Position numbers and translations under genes: made by a program. A stretch of DNA of 64,000 nucleotides. Origin: Taudactylus pleione. Taxonomy: Eukaryota; Chordata; Amphibia; Anura; Myobatrachidae. Shown in pieces: positions 1-12,460 of the stretch. The stretch lies in contig JAUIMM010000001.1 in NCBI GenBank assembly GCA_031769625.1, forward strand, positions 248,001-312,000, given 5' to 3'. Under the pieces are notes generated by a model. That model was given only the letters and a program-made list of their open reading frames with translations, did no database searches and was not told where the DNA came from. The first letter of the stretch is position 1. Each line of letters starts with the position of its first letter.

Positions 1-235
1 TCTCTCCGCAGCTCCCAACATGCAGAGGTGAGAGGGGCAGGGATCCACCGCTTCTGCCATAGCCGCTGATGCTGGAGAAAGAAGACACTATAGTGTCTTC
101 AAGCCCGCCCTGCCCTGCACTCACAGGCTCTACTGGGCTGGGCGGCTGACGCTGCCTGCCAAGAGCCCGCGGCGCGTGTCCTGGACTCTTCTACATGCTC
201 ACTCCATGCTCCACCCCTGTCGCCTTGATCAGTGA

Positions 236-1107
236 TGCGCAGTGCGAATTTCAGATGGGGCTGCTGGATTCTGGGGGATTGGAAGGGTTTTACAGGGCAG
301 CGGGAGGCTGGTGGGTAAAACGGGAGACCCCGCCAGATGCGGGAGTGTTGGCAAGCATGAGATGAAGTAACCAGGGTGGAGGAGAGGTAACAGTCATTGG
401 CAGACCGGAGTGAGCTGGAGGGAGTGTGTAAGCAGATGAGGTTGGAGATGTAGGGAGCAGTAGAGTTATGGTGGGTACACACTGGGCGATATTACTGAGC
501 GACTGCACGATTACGACATCGTAATCGATCGTGCAATCGCTCAGTAATCATGCACAAATCGTGCACCTTTATTTCGGAAACGACCAGCGATGCGCACTCC
601 TGCTGGTCGTTTCCGACATTGTCCATCGCCTGAACATGCAGCACAATCTGACGACCTCGTCAGGTTGCTGCATGTCGGGGAATGGGAGAGAGAGCCCGGC
701 GCTGAACGATATCGTTAATGATATCGTTCAGCGGCTGTGCTCAATGTCATGAACGACATTGAGCACAGCCTGCCGGGGACACACTAGACGATATCGCTCA
801 GGGAGCATATCGTGTAGTGTGTACCCACCATTAGAGAGGGCCTTGTATGTGAAGGTGAGGAGTTTGAAGAGGATTCTGTAGGGGAATGGGAGCCAGTGCA
901 GGTTTTGGCAGAGGGGAGCAGCAGAAGTGGAACGGCAGGAGAGGAAGATCAGTCTAGCTGCAGCATTGAGAACAGACTGGAGGGGAGCAAGATGGCAATG
1001 TGGGAGGCCAGTAAGGAGAAGGTTGCAGTAGTCAAGCCGAGAAATGATTAATGAATGAATAATCAGTTTGGTAGCATTCTGGGAGAGGAAAGGCCTTGTG
1101 ATAGATT
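236..1107 (-). pseudogene. LINE reverse-transcriptase C-terminal fragment, split by a MITE
   Basis: Read on the minus strand, 834-1107 encodes the tail of a non-LTR retrotransposon reverse transcriptase. The run LQSVLNAAARLIF followed by LHWLP is the usual thumb-side motif of CR1/L2/Rex-like LINEs. After a gap at 469-830 the same coding strand continues with APYISNLICLHTPSSSLRS, the typical next block of these proteins. The gap is exactly a MITE, so one LINE fragment was split by a later insertion. No upstream polymerase or endonuclease region and no 3' end are visible, so this is a dead fragment. The exact clade cannot be decided by eye. Confidence 0.75.
469..830. mobile_element. Harbinger-type MITE with TTA target duplication
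   Basis: The ends are perfect inverted repeats (tggtgggtacacact / agtgtgtacccacca), flanked by TTA at 466-468 and 831-833. The 3-bp TSD suggests a Harbinger-type element. The inside is rich in palindromic atcgttaatgatat-like motifs and has no coding capacity. It sits inside the LINE fragment, so it is the younger insertion. Confidence 0.8.
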
Positions 1108-1930
1108 AAACTCATGAATACCCCATGATACATATCTTTTTTAACCACGTTTCTCTTATCTAAGGGCATGACTAAAACATGAATGTTTTGCTGTAATAAA
1201 TGAGTTTGATGGACGATATGGTCTTATTCAGAGATTGAAATAATTAATTGCTTGTTTTAATATTAAATCAATATATCTTTATTGTGTGTACTGACTTATA
1301 ATTCCCGAATGTCAACAATGTGCATGACTGTAACATGAATGTTTGCTGTAATAAATGAATGTCATATGACAAAATCTATAACGCAATAAATCTAATAATG
1401 AAACCGTGCAGAAGAACCGCAGAACAAAGGGCCAAATGCACCGCGGTTTCCGACATGCTGCCTTATGATAACTTGTGCTACAGCGCATTTATCGTGCAGA
1501 AAAATCACTGCATTTATTTATGAAATAAGTGCTCTAACAATAGTATTGATGAATAAAACTGTTTTTGGACTAGATTAATAAAAACTGTTTTGCTGACAAT
1601 GACCAGCCGACTGTGAATAGCCCAATAAAGGCAGTGCAGAGGTGGGCTGGTAAGCTTCTGAGGAACCGGCACATGGCCGAGAAACGAGATACGCCACGGA
1701 CTTGTAGTCGTGGATTACGTATGAAATGAGCCCTCACAATAACAAAATCGACAAGCAAGCATAAGGACGCCGTCTCCTGACAGAGCAGCGAGGAAACCTC
1801 CCAGCCCTGTACATTACATATTCCCCCAGCCCAGCCCAGGAACTGCGGCTGACATAAGCGCTGGAGAACTGCTTTTTGACTGCAACCAGATATGAATGCA
1901 ACTGCCTCCCTACAGGTATTTTTAATACAT
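1108..1930. other. Unassigned AT-rich sequence
   Basis: No gene or clear element seen. A short segment around 1164-1200 (aacatgaatgtttt then gctgtaataaatga) recurs diverged at 1330-1362, suggesting a small local duplication. Confidence 0.4.
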
Positions 1931-2273
1931 TATACTACTGGCTTACCGATACATAATTATACTATAATATATACATATATTATACTGCTGGCTTACCGAT
2001 ACATAATTATACTATAATATATACATATATTATACTGCTGGCTTACCGATACATAATTATACTATAATATATACATATATTATACTGCTGGCTTACCGAT
2101 ACATAATTATACTATAATATATACATATATTATACTGCTGACTTACCGATACATAATTATACTATAATATATACATATATTATATTGCTGGCTTACCGAT
2201 ACATAATTATACTATAATATATACATATATTATACGGCTGGCTTACCGATACATAATTATACTATAATATATA
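1931..2273. repeat. 50-bp minisatellite, seven copies, interrupted by Tc1
   Basis: Units start at 1931, 1981, 2031, 2081, 2131, 2181 and 2231, each reading ctggcttaccgatacataat followed by an AT-rich half. They are nearly identical. The seventh unit is cut by the Tc1 insertion and the array resumes at 3904-3940, so the array was already present when Tc1 landed. Confidence 0.95.
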
Positions 2274-3903
2274 CAGTCAGGTGCATAAATAATGGGACAT
2301 TGACAGAATTTTCATATTTTGTCCTCTATTCACCACCACAATGGCTTTGAAATGAAACAAACAAGATGTGCTTTACCTGCAGACTTTCAGATTTAATTTG
2401 AGAGTAATTACATCCAAATCAGGTGAACGGTGTAGGAATTACAACGGTTTCTATATGTGTCTCCCACTTTTTAAGGGGCCAAAAGTAATGGGACAAACTA
2501 AACAATCCTAAATCTAACTTTCACTTTTTAATACTTTGTTGCAAATCCTTTGCAGGCAATTACAGCCTGAAGTCTAGAACGCATAGACATTACCAGACGC
2601 TGGATTTCATCCCTGGTGATGCTCTGCCAGGCCTTTACTGCAAATGTCTTCAGTTTCTGCTTGTTCTTGGGGCATTTTCCCTTCAGTTTTGTCTTCATCA
2701 AGTGAAATGCATGCTCAATTGGATTCAGGTCAGGGGATTGACTTGGCCATTGCATAACATTCCACTTTGGTTGCTTTTGCAGTATGCTTCGGGTCATTGT
2801 CCATCTGCACTGTGAAGTGCCGTCCAATGAGTTCTGAAGCATTTGACTGAATATGAGCATATAATATTGCCCAAAACATTTCAGAATTCATTCTGCTGCT
2901 TTTGTCAGCAGTCACATCATCAATATATTCAAGGGAACCAGTTCCACTGGCAGCCATACATGCCCACGCCATGACACTACCACCACCATGCTTCACTGAT
3001 GAGGTGGTATGTTTTGGATCATGAGCAGTTCCTTTCCTTCTCCATATTCTTCTCTTCCCATCACTCTGGTACAAGTTGATCTTTGTCTCATCTGTTCATA
3101 GGATGTTGTTCCAGAACTGTTAATGGCTTTTTTAGATGTTGTTTGCAAACTCTAATCTGGTCTTCCTGTTTTTGTGGCTCACCAATTGTTTACATCTTGT
3201 GGTGAACCCTCTATATTCACTCTTGTGAAGTCTTGTCTTGATTGTTGACTTTGACACATATACACCTACCTCCTGGAGAGTGTTCTTGATTTGGCCAACT
3301 GTTGTGAAGGGGTTTTTCTTCACCAGGGAAATTATTCTTCTGTCATCCACCACAGTTGTTTTCCGTGGTCTCCGGGTGTTTTGGTGTTGCTGAGCTCTCC
3401 GGTGTGTTCTTTCTGTTTAAGAATGTTCCAAACAGTTGATTTGGCCACACCTAATGTTTTTGCTATCTCTCTGATGGGTTTGTTTTGATTTTTCAGCCTA
3501 ATGATGGCTTGCTTCACTGATAGTGACAGCTCTTTGGATCTCATATCGAGAGTCGACAGCAACTGATTCCAAATGCAAATGTCACACCTAGAATCAACTC
3601 CAGACCTTTTACCTGCTTAATGTGATAATGAAATAACAAGGGAATAGCCCACACCTGTCCATGAAATAGCTTTTGAGTTGATAGTCCCATTACTTTTGGC
3701 CCCTGCAAAAGTGGGAGGCACATATAGAAACCGTCGTAATTCCTACACCGTTCACCTGATTTGGATGTAATTACCTCGAATTAAATCTGAAAGTCTGCAG
3801 ATAAAGCACATCTTGTTTGTTTCATTTCAAAGCCATTGTGGTGGTGAATAGAAGCCAAAATATGAAAATTCTGTCAATGTCCCAATATTTATGCACCTGA
3901 CTA
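2274..3903 (-). mobile_element. Tc1/mariner-family transposon, full length but inactive
   Basis: The left end starts cagtcaggtgcataaat and the right end is its near-perfect reverse complement (atttatgcacctgacta). TA dinucleotides flank both sides (2272-2273 and 3904-3905). Inverted ends extend for well over 100 bp. Length is 1630 bp, normal for Tc1 elements. The internal gene is broken (see transposase pseudogene). Confidence 0.92.
2528..3562 (-). pseudogene. Tc1-like DD34E transposase pseudogene
   Basis: A cut-and-paste transposase in pieces. From the N-terminus (3562 downward) there is a paired-like helix-turn-helix with SVKQAIIRLKNQNKPIREIA and STVWNIL, then a second DNA-binding block (NPFTTVGQIKNTL, SKSTIKTRLHKSEYRGF). 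The catalytic domain has the first aspartate in a TDETK context near 3092, the second in VQMDNDPKHTA, and the glutamate in SPDLNPIEH. Pieces lie in different frames (3332-3562, 3132-3353, 2730-3074, 2528-2860). Between about 3132 and 3090 there are several in-frame stops. So the family and catalytic residues are clear, but this copy cannot make a protein. Confidence 0.9.
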
Positions 3904-4234
3904 TACATATATTATACTGCTGGCTTACCGATACATAACTTATCACAGGCATAATCATATACACCTAATTAATACCAGAAAGGACCAATTAATAGCGCCC
4001 TTACCATTATGCGTATCATTCAGCCTGTTATTGAATATGCATGTACTACTCATGACTTTTTGCTTTGTATAAAGGAAAAGGTGGAGGGAGAGGCCGCACA
4101 CATTTCCTAACTGCTGAGCCCGTGTGACGTATGCCGCAGGCACAGCCGAGGACGCTCAAAACTACCCCACCCCCAGACTGGGGAGACCGTAGGGGTGTAA
4201 GAGCACCCCCACTGCTACCAGCAGTCCGGCAATA

Positions 4235-4358
4235 TTAAACCAGAGTACCACAGGGAGAATATACAAACTCCACACAGTTAGGTGAAGGTGGGAATCAAAC
4301 CCACAACGTCTGCACTGGGAGAAGGGAACGCTAACCACTACACCATCTGTGCTGCCCC
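4235..4358 (-). mobile_element. tRNA-derived SINE (V-SINE-like) fragment
   Basis: On the minus strand, ggtgtagtggttagc resembles a pol III A box and gggtttgattccc a B box. They are followed by gtgtggagtttgtatattct, a segment shared by V-SINE/HE1-type SINEs of fish and amphibians. It has only a degenerate tRNA fold and is not a tRNA gene. Confidence 0.75.
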
Positions 4359-4639
4359 ATTACCAATGAGGGGTAATGGGCAGCACCAATGCCCTGCTGC
4401 ACTGTGAGGGGTACAGGGCTGCCATGGGAAACATGGCATGGCACGAACATGGCTGCGGTTGACTTTCCCCCTTGGGACTGGGAAGATGGCCGCTGCCCCT
4501 CCCCCTGGCCCGAGAAAATGGCCGCTGGCCCCTCCCCCGGCCCTAGAAGGTGGCCGCTGGCTCCGCCCCCGCAGTCATTGAGAGAGCCGGCGCAATATAG
4601 GCTCCCTGCTCACTCACCCATGTCTGCGCTCTGTACGGG

Positions 4640-4985
4640 ACTCAGCTGGGGACAGAAACCTCCCACGGGGGGGAGGGTTAGGTTAGGTTTAGGCTTCCCA
4701 GGGGGGACTTAGGGTTAGACACCCCCCGGGAGGTTAGGCTTAGGCTAGGGGAAGGGGGGGTTATGGATAGGCACCCCCAGGGGGAGGTTAGGTTTAGGCA
4801 CCCCCGCGGGGAAGGGGTTAGGTTTAGGCACTTAGTGGGGGGATTAGGGTTAGCCACTTGGGGAGGAGGTTAGGCACCCCTAAGAGAGGGTTAGGGTTAG
4901 GGGGTAGAATTAGGTTAGTAAATACTTACATTTGACGATCGGGATTTCCTCCTATGCCGGGATGCCGCTGTCAAGATTAAATTGC
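4640..4985 (-). mobile_element. Fragment of a MITE with telomere-like internal repeats
   Basis: Irregular 20-45-bp repeats of ggttaggtttaggcaccccc type, followed by a flank (aatacttaca, then gacgatcgggatttcc near 4922-4950) that matches in reverse complement the flank of the copy at 27966-28515 (gatcccgatcgtcc, ggtaagtatc). It belongs to the same dispersed family as 55160-55800 and 63595-64000. Confidence 0.7.
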
Positions 4986-5477
4986 CGGCCGTATGTATTT
5001 CCTTGTAATTAGTAATTACTGGACCTACTGCACGTTACCGCTTGTGTGGGATTGAAGGCAGCGCCATTGTTTCCTCACATTTTTTGTTCTTGTACCACAT
5101 ATTCTGTCTAAGATCTATAGGGAAAGGTCTCTTCTGGTGAGGAGAGCAGCAGTTTTTTTTGTGCAGCGCCATTCCGTCTCCCTAACACCCCAATTTTTTT
5201 ACACCAATAGAAATACTTGCCTACTATATCCAAATATCTGGGTCACTCACAAAGTTTGGTGAGTTCCTTTTGTACTCCTAGGAAAGTAGCACACCTTTTG
5301 CTGCAAATTGCATCAATATACAGTAGGCACCCCCAACGCCCTGGGTGCTTGCTGCCCTGTATGCGATAACTTGCAGCATAGGGCAGGGCGCAAGACGCAA
5401 GAGGTGTAAACTAGCATTTGGACCTTGTCATTCGCCAGGTTGCTAGTTACCGTGCCTCACGTTGTAAGAGTTTTTCC
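4986..5477. other. Unassigned sequence before the 33-bp array
   Basis: No recognised gene. It contains short poly-T tracts and a degenerate inverted segment around 5316-5394 (gccctgggtgcttgctgccc / gggcagggcgc). Nothing else supportable seen. Confidence 0.3.
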
Positions 5478-8400
5478 TGTTGTCTCTCATATCTGTCCCT
5501 TCCCCACCATCTACCTGTCTCTCATCTCTGTCCCCTTCTCCACCATCTCCCTGTCTCGCATCTCTGTCCCCTTCCCCACCATCTCCCTGTCTCTCATCTG
5601 TCCCCTTCCCTCCTGTCTCCCTGCTCTCATCTGTCCCCTTCCCTCCTGTCTCCCTGTCTCTCATCTGTCCCCTTCCCTCCTGTCTCCGTCTCTCATCTCT
5701 GTCCCCTTACCGTCCCGTCTCCTGTCTCTCATCTGTCCCCTTCCCTCCCGTCTCCCTGTCTCTCCTCTGTCCCCTTCCATCCAGTCTCCTGTCTCTCCTC
5801 TGTCCCCTTCATCCCGTCTCCCAGTCTCTCCTCTGTTCCCTTCCATCCCGTCTCCCTGTCTCTCATCTGTCCCCTTCCTCCGTCTCCCTGTCTCTCATCC
5901 GTCTCTTCCTCCCGTCTCCCTGTCTCTCATCTGGAGAGTGTCCCCTTCCCTCCCCTCTCCCTGTCTCTCATCTGTCCCCATCCCTCCTGTCTCCCTGTCT
6001 CTCATCTGTCCCCTTGCTCCCTCTCCCTGTCTCTCACTGTCCCCTTCCTTCCATCTCCCTGTTTCTCATCTGGAGAGTGTCCCCTTCCCTCCCGTCTCCC
6101 TGTCTCTCATCTCTGTCCCCTTCCCCACCGTCTCCCTGTCCCTAATCTGTCCCCTTCCCTCCCGTCTCCCTGTCTCTCATCTGTCCCCTTCCCTCCCCTC
6201 TCCCCTGTCTCTCATCTGTCCCCTTCCCTCCCCTCTCCCTGTCTCTCATCTCTGTCCCCTTCCCCACTGTCTCCCTGTCTCTCATCGGTCCCCTTCCTCC
6301 CGTCTCCCTGACTCTCCTCTGTCCCCTTCCCTCCCCTCTCCTGTCTCTCATCTGTCCCCTTCACTCCCATCTCCCTGTCTCTCATCTGTAGAGTGTCCCC
6401 TTCCTCCCGTCTCCCTGTCTCTCATCTCTGTATCCTTCCCCACCGTCTCTCTGTCCCTCATCTGTCCCTTCCCCACCATTTCCTGTCTCTCATCTGTCCC
6501 CTTCCCTCCTATCTCCCTGTCTCTCATCTGTCCCCTTCCCTCGCGTCTCCTTGTCTCTCCTCTGTCCCCTTCCCTCCCATCTCCCTGTCTCTCATCTCTG
6601 TCCCCTTCCCCATGGTCTCCCTGACCCTCAACTGTTCCCTTCCCTCCCGTCTCCCTGTCTCTCATCTGTCTCCTTCCCTCCCCTCTCCCTGTCTCTCATC
6701 TCTGTACCCTTCCCCACCATCTCCCTGTCTCTCCTCTGTCCCCTTCCCTCCCGTCTCCCTGTCTCTCATCTCTGTCCCCTTCCCTCCTGTCTCCCTGTCT
6801 CTCATCTGTCCCCTTCCCTCCCATCTCCCTGTCTCTCATCTGTCCCTTTCCCTCCCATCTCCCTGTCTCTCATCTGTCCCCTTTCCTCTCATCTCCCTGT
6901 CCCTCATCTGTCCCCTTCCCTCTCATCTCCCTGTCTCTCATCTCTGTCCCCTTCCCCACCGTCTCCCTGTCTCTCATCTGTCCCCTTCCCCACTGTCTCC
7001 CTGTCTCTCATCTGTCCCCTTTCCTCCCGTCTCCGTCTCTCATCTGTCCCCTTCCCTCACATCTCCGTGTCCCTCATCTGTCCCCTTCACTCCCATCTCC
7101 CTGTACCTCCTCTGTCCCCTTCCATCCCATCTCCCTGTCTCTCATCTGTCCCCTTCCCTCCCGTCTCCCTGTCCCTCATCTGTCCCCTTCCCCACCGTCT
7201 CCCTGTCTCTCATCTGTCCCCTTCCCTCCCATCTCCCTGTCTCTTATCTGCCACCTTCACTCCCGTCTCCCTGTCTCTCATCTGTCCCCTTCCCTCCCGT
7301 CTCCCTGTCTCTCATCTGTCCCCTTCCCTCCCGTCTCCCTGTCTCTCATCGGTCCCTTTCCCTCCCGTCTCCCTGTCTCTCATCTGTCCCCTTCCCTCCT
7401 GTCTCCGTCTCTCATCTCTGTCCCCTTACCTCCCGTCTCCCTGTCTCTCATCTGTCCCCTTCCCTCCCATCTCCCTGTTTCTCATCTGGAGAGTGTCCCC
7501 TTCCCTCCCGTCTCCCTGTCTCTCATCTCTGTCCCCTTCCCCACCGTCTCTCTCTGTCCCTCATCTGTCCCCATCCCTCCCGTCTCCCTGTCTCTCATCT
7601 GTCCCCTTCCCCACCGTTTCCCTGTCTCTCATCTGTCCCCTTCCCTCCTGTCTCCGTGTCTCTCCTCTGTCCCCTTCCCTCCCATCTCCCTGTCTCTTAT
7701 CTCTGTCCCCTTCCCCACCGTCTCTCTGTCCCTCATCTGTTCCCTTCCCTCCCATCGCCCTGTCTCTTATCTGCCACCTTCACTCCCATCTCCCTGTCTC
7801 TCATCTGTCCCCTTCCCTCCCGTCTCCCTGTCTCTCATCTGTCCCCTTCCCTCCCGTCTCCCTGTCTCTCATCGGTCCCTTTCCCTCCCGTCTCCCTGTC
7901 TCTCATCTGTCCCCTTCCCTCCCGTCTCCCTGTCTCTCATCTCTGTCCCCTTCCCCATGGTCTCCCTGTCCCTAATCTGTCCCCTTCCCTCCCGTCTCCC
8001 TGTCTCTCATCTGTCCCCTTCCCTCCCCTCTCCCTGTCTCTCATCTGTCTCCTTCCCTCCCATCTCCCGGTCTCTCATCTGTAAGAGTGTCCCCTTCCCT
8101 CCCGTCTCCCTGTCTCTCATCTCTGTCCCCTTCCCCACCGTCTCTCTGTCCCTCATCTGTCCCCTTCCCTCCTGTCTCCCTGTCTCTCATCTGTCCCCTT
8201 CCCCACCATTTCCCTGTCTCTCATCTGTCCCCTTCCCTCCTATCTCCCTGTCTCTCATCTGTCCCCTTCCCTCCCCTCTCCCTGTCTCTCATCTGTCCCC
8301 TTCCCTCCCATCTCCCTGTCTCTCCTCTGTCCCCTTCCCTCCCGTCTCCCTGTCTCTCATCTCTGTCCCCTTCCCCATGGTCTCCCTGACCCTCATCTGT

Positions 8401-11400
8401 CCCCTTCCCTCCCATCTCCCTGTCTCTCAGCAGTCCCCTTCCCTCCCGTCTACCTGTCTCTCATCTGTCCCCTTCCCTCCCGTCTCCCTGTCTCTCATCT
8501 GTCCCCTTCCCTCCCGTCTCCCTGTCTCTCCTCTGTCCCCTTCCCTCCCGTCTCCCTGTCTCTCATCTCTTTCCCCTTCCCTCCCGTCTCCCTGTCTCTC
8601 ATCTGTCCCCTTCCCTGCCATCTCCCTGTCTCTCATCTGTCCCTTTCCCTCCCATCTCCCTGTTTCTCATCTGTCCCCTTCTCTCTCATGTCCCTGTCTC
8701 TCATCTCTGTCCCCTTCCCCACCATCTCCCTGTCTCTCATCTGTCCCCTTCCCCACTGTCTCCCTGTCTCTCATCTGTCCCCTTCCCTCCCGTCTCCGTC
8801 TCTCATCTGTCCCCTTCCTTCCCATCTCCCTGTCCCTCATCTGTCCCCTTCCCTCCCTTCTCCCTGTCTCTCCTCTGTCCCATTCCCCCCCATCTCCGAG
8901 TCTCTCATCTGTCCCCTTCCCTCCCGTCTCCCTTTCCCTCATCTGTCCCCTTCCCCACCGTCTCCCTGTCTCTCATCTGTCCCCTTCCCTCCCATCTCCC
9001 TGTCTCTTATCTGTCACCTTCACTCCTGTCTCCCTGTCTCTCATCTGTCCCCTTCCCTCCAGTCTCCCTGTCTCTCATCTGTCCCCTTCCCTCCCGTCTC
9101 CCTGTCTCTCATCGGTCCCTTTCCCTCCTGTCTCCCTGTCTCTCATCTGTCCCCTTCCCTCCCGTCTCCGTCTCTCATCTCTGTCCCCTTACCTCCCGTC
9201 TCCCTGTCTCTCATCTGTCCCCTTCCCTCCCATCTCCCTGTCTCTCATCTGTCCCCTTCGATGCTGTCTCCCTGTCTCTCCTCTGTCCCTTTCCATCCCG
9301 TCTCCCTGTCTCCCCTCTGTCCCCTTCCATCCCGTCTCCCTGTCTCTCCTCTGTCCTCTTCCATTCCGTCTCCCTGTCTCTCATCTGTCCCCTTCCCTCC
9401 CGTCTCCCTGTCTCTCATCCGTCTCTTCCCACCCGTCTCCCTGTCTCTCATCTGGAGAGTGTCCCCTTCCATCCCCTCTCCCTGTCTCTCATCTGTCCCC
9501 TTCCCTCCTGTCTCCCTGTCTCTCATCTGTCCCATTCCCTCCCCTCTCCCTGTCTCTCATCTGTCCCCTTCCCTCCCATCTCCCTGTCTCTCATCTGGAG
9601 AGTGTCCCCTTCCCTCCCGTCTCCCTGTTTCTCATCTCTGTCCCCTTCCCCACCATCTCTCTGTCCCTCATCTGTCCCCTTCCCTCCCATCTCCCTGTCT
9701 CTCATCTGTCCCCTACCCCACCGTTTCCCTGTCTCTCATCTGTCCCCTTCCCTCCTATCTCCCTGTCTCTCATCTGTCCCCTTCCCTCCCCTCTCCCTGT
9801 CTCTCATCTGTCCCCTTCCCTCCCGTCTCCCTGTCTCTCCTCTGTCCCCTTCCCTCCCGTCTCCCTGTCTCTCCTCTGTCCCCTTCCCTCCCGTCTCCCT
9901 GTCTCTTATCTCTGTCCCCCTTCCCCACCGTCTCCCTGTCCCTCATCTGTCCCCTTCCCTCCTGTCTCCCTGTCTCTCATCTGTCCCCTTCCCTCCCCTC
10001 TCCCTGTCTCTCATCTGTCCCCTTGCCTCCCCTCTCCCTGTCTCTCATCTCTGTCCCCTTCCCCACCGTCTCCCTGTCTCTCCTCTGTCCCCTTCCCTCC
10101 CGTCTCCCTGTCTCTCATCTGTCCCCTTCCCTCCCGTCTCCCTGTCTCTCATCTGTCCCCTTCCCTCCCGTCTCCCTGTCTCTCATCTGTCCCCTTCCCT
10201 CCCATCTCCCTGTCTCTCCTCTGTCCCCTTCCCTCCCGTCTCCCTGTCTCTCATCTCTTTCCCCTTCCCTCCCATCTCCCTGTCTCTCATCTCTGTCCCC
10301 TTCCCTCCCGTCTCCCTGTCTCTCATCTGTCCCCTTCCCTCCCATCTCCCTGTCTCTCATCTGTCCCTTTCCCTCCCATCTCCCTGTCTCTCATCTGTCC
10401 CCTTCCCTCCCGTTTCCCTGTCTCTCATTTCTGTCCCCTTCCCTCCCGTCTCCCTGTCTCTCATCTGTCCCCTTCTTTCCCGTCTCCCTGTCTCTCCTCT
10501 GTCCCCTTCCCTCCCGTCTCCCTGTCTCTCCTCTGTCCTCTTCCCTCCCGTCTCCCTGTCTCTCCTCTGTCCCCTTCTCTCCCTTCTCCCTGTCTCTCCT
10601 CTGTCCCCTTCTCTCCCATCTCCCTGTCTCTCATCTGTCCCCTTCTCTCCCGTCTCCCTGTCTCTCCTCTGTCCCTTTCCATCCCGTCTCCCTGTCTGTC
10701 ATCTGTCCCCTTCCCTCCCGTCTCCCTGTCTCTCATCTGTCCCTTTCCCTCCCGTCCCCCTGTCTCTCATCTGTCCCTTTCCCTCCCGTCTCCCTGTCTC
10801 TAGTCTGTCCCCTTCCCTCCCGTCTCCCTGTCTCTCATCTGTCCCCTTCTCTCCCGTCTCTTTGTCTGTCATCTGTCCCATTCCCTCCCATCTCCCTGTC
10901 TCTCATCTGGAGAGTGTCCCCTTCCCTCCCATCTCCCTGTCTCTCATCTCTGTCCCCTTCCCCACCATCTCTCTGTCCCTCATCTGTCCCCTTCCCTCCC
11001 GTCTCCCTGTCTCTCATCTGTCCCCTTCCCTCCTATCTCCCTGTCTCTCATCTGTCCCCTTCCCTCCCCTCTCCCTGTCTCTCATCTGTCCCCTTCCCTC
11101 CTGTCTCCCTGTCTCTCCTCTGTCCCCTTTCCTCCCGTCTCCCTGTTTCTCATCTCTGTCCCCTTCCCCACCGTCTCCCTGTCCCTCATCTGTCCCCTTC
11201 CCTCCTGTCTCCCTGTCTCTCATCTGTCCCCTTCCCTCCCCTCTCCCTGTCTCTCATCTGTCCCCTTCCCTCCCCTCTCCCTGTCTCTCATCTCTGTCCC
11301 CTTCCCCACCGTCTCCCTGTCTCTCCTTTGTCCCCTTCCCTCCCGTCTCCCTGTCTCTCATCAGTCCCCTTCCCTCCCGTCTCCCTGTCTCTCATCTGTC

Positions 11401-12460
11401 CCCTTCCCTCCCATCTCCCTGTCTCTCATCTGTCCCCTTCCCTCCTGTCTCCCTGTCTCTCATCTGTCCCCTTCCCTCCCGTCTCCCTGTCTCTCATTGG
11501 TCCCTTTCCCTCCCGTCTCCCTGTCTCTCATCTGTCCCCTTCCCTCCTGTCTCCGTCTCTCATCTCTGTCCCCTTACCTCCCGTCTCCCTGTCTCTCATC
11601 TGTCCCCTTCCATCCCGTCTCCCTGTCTCTCCTCTGTCCCCTTCCATCCCGTCTCCCTGTCTCCCCTCTGTCCCCTTCCATCCCGTCTCCCTGTCTCTTC
11701 TCTGTCCTCTTCCATCCTGTCTCCCTGTCTCTCATCTGTCCCCTTCCCTCCCGTCTCCCTGTCTCTCATCCGTCTCTTCCCACCCGTCTCCCTGTATCTC
11801 ATCTGGAGAGTGTCCCCTTCCCTCCCCTCTCCCTGTCTCTCATCTGTCCCCTTCCCTCCTGTCTCCCTGTCTCTCATCTGTCCCATTCCCTCCCCTCTCC
11901 CTGTCTCTCATCTGTCCCCTTCCCTCCCATCTCCCTGTCTCTCATCTGTAAGAGTGTCCCCTTCCCTCCCGTCTCCCTGTCTCTCATCTCTGTCCCCTTC
12001 CCCACCGTCTCTCTGTCCCTCATCTGTCCCCTTCCCTCCCGTCTACCTGTCTCTCCTCTGTCCCCTTCCCTCCCGTCTCCCTGTCTCTCATCTCTGTCCC
12101 CTTCCCTCCCGTCTCCCTGTCTCTCATCTGTCCCTTTCCCTCCCATCTCCCTGTCTCTCATCTGTCCCCTTCCCTCCAGTTTCCCTGTCTCTCATCTCTG
12201 TCCCCTTCCCTCCCGTCTCCCTGTCTTTCCTCTGTCCCCTTCCCTCCCGTCTCCCTGTCTCTCATCTGTCCCCTTCCCTCCCGTCTCCCTGTCTCTCATC
12301 TGTCCCCTTCCCTCCCGTCTCCCTGTCTCTCCTCTGTCCCCTTCCCTCCCGTCTCCCTGTCTCTCATCTGTCCCCTTCTCTCCCGTCTCTTTGTCTGTCA
12401 TCTGTCCCCTTCCCTCCCGTCTCTCATCTATGTGCCCCTCACCTCCCCCATCTCCCAGGA
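5478..12460. repeat. 7-kb polypyrimidine minisatellite, 33-bp unit
   Basis: About 200 copies of a C/T-rich unit of the form ccctgtctctcatctg plus tccccttccctcccgtct. Variant units end in ccccaccgt or carry small indels. The plus strand is almost pure pyrimidine. Because 33 is a multiple of three, all three plus frames stay open for hundreds of codons, giving (S/P/C/L)-rich runs; the minus strand gives short GDRGETGRREGRGQ-like frames. There is no start context, splicing or non-repetitive domain, so I annotate this as a satellite, not a gene. Rare variants such as ggagagtgtcccc recur at 5933, 6072, 7488, 9453, 9597, 10909 and 11813, showing higher-order structure. Confidence 0.97.

Noticed and set aside
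4235..4358. tRNA gene
   Set aside because: A and B box-like words exist, but the sequence continues into a SINE body and does not fold as a functional tRNA.
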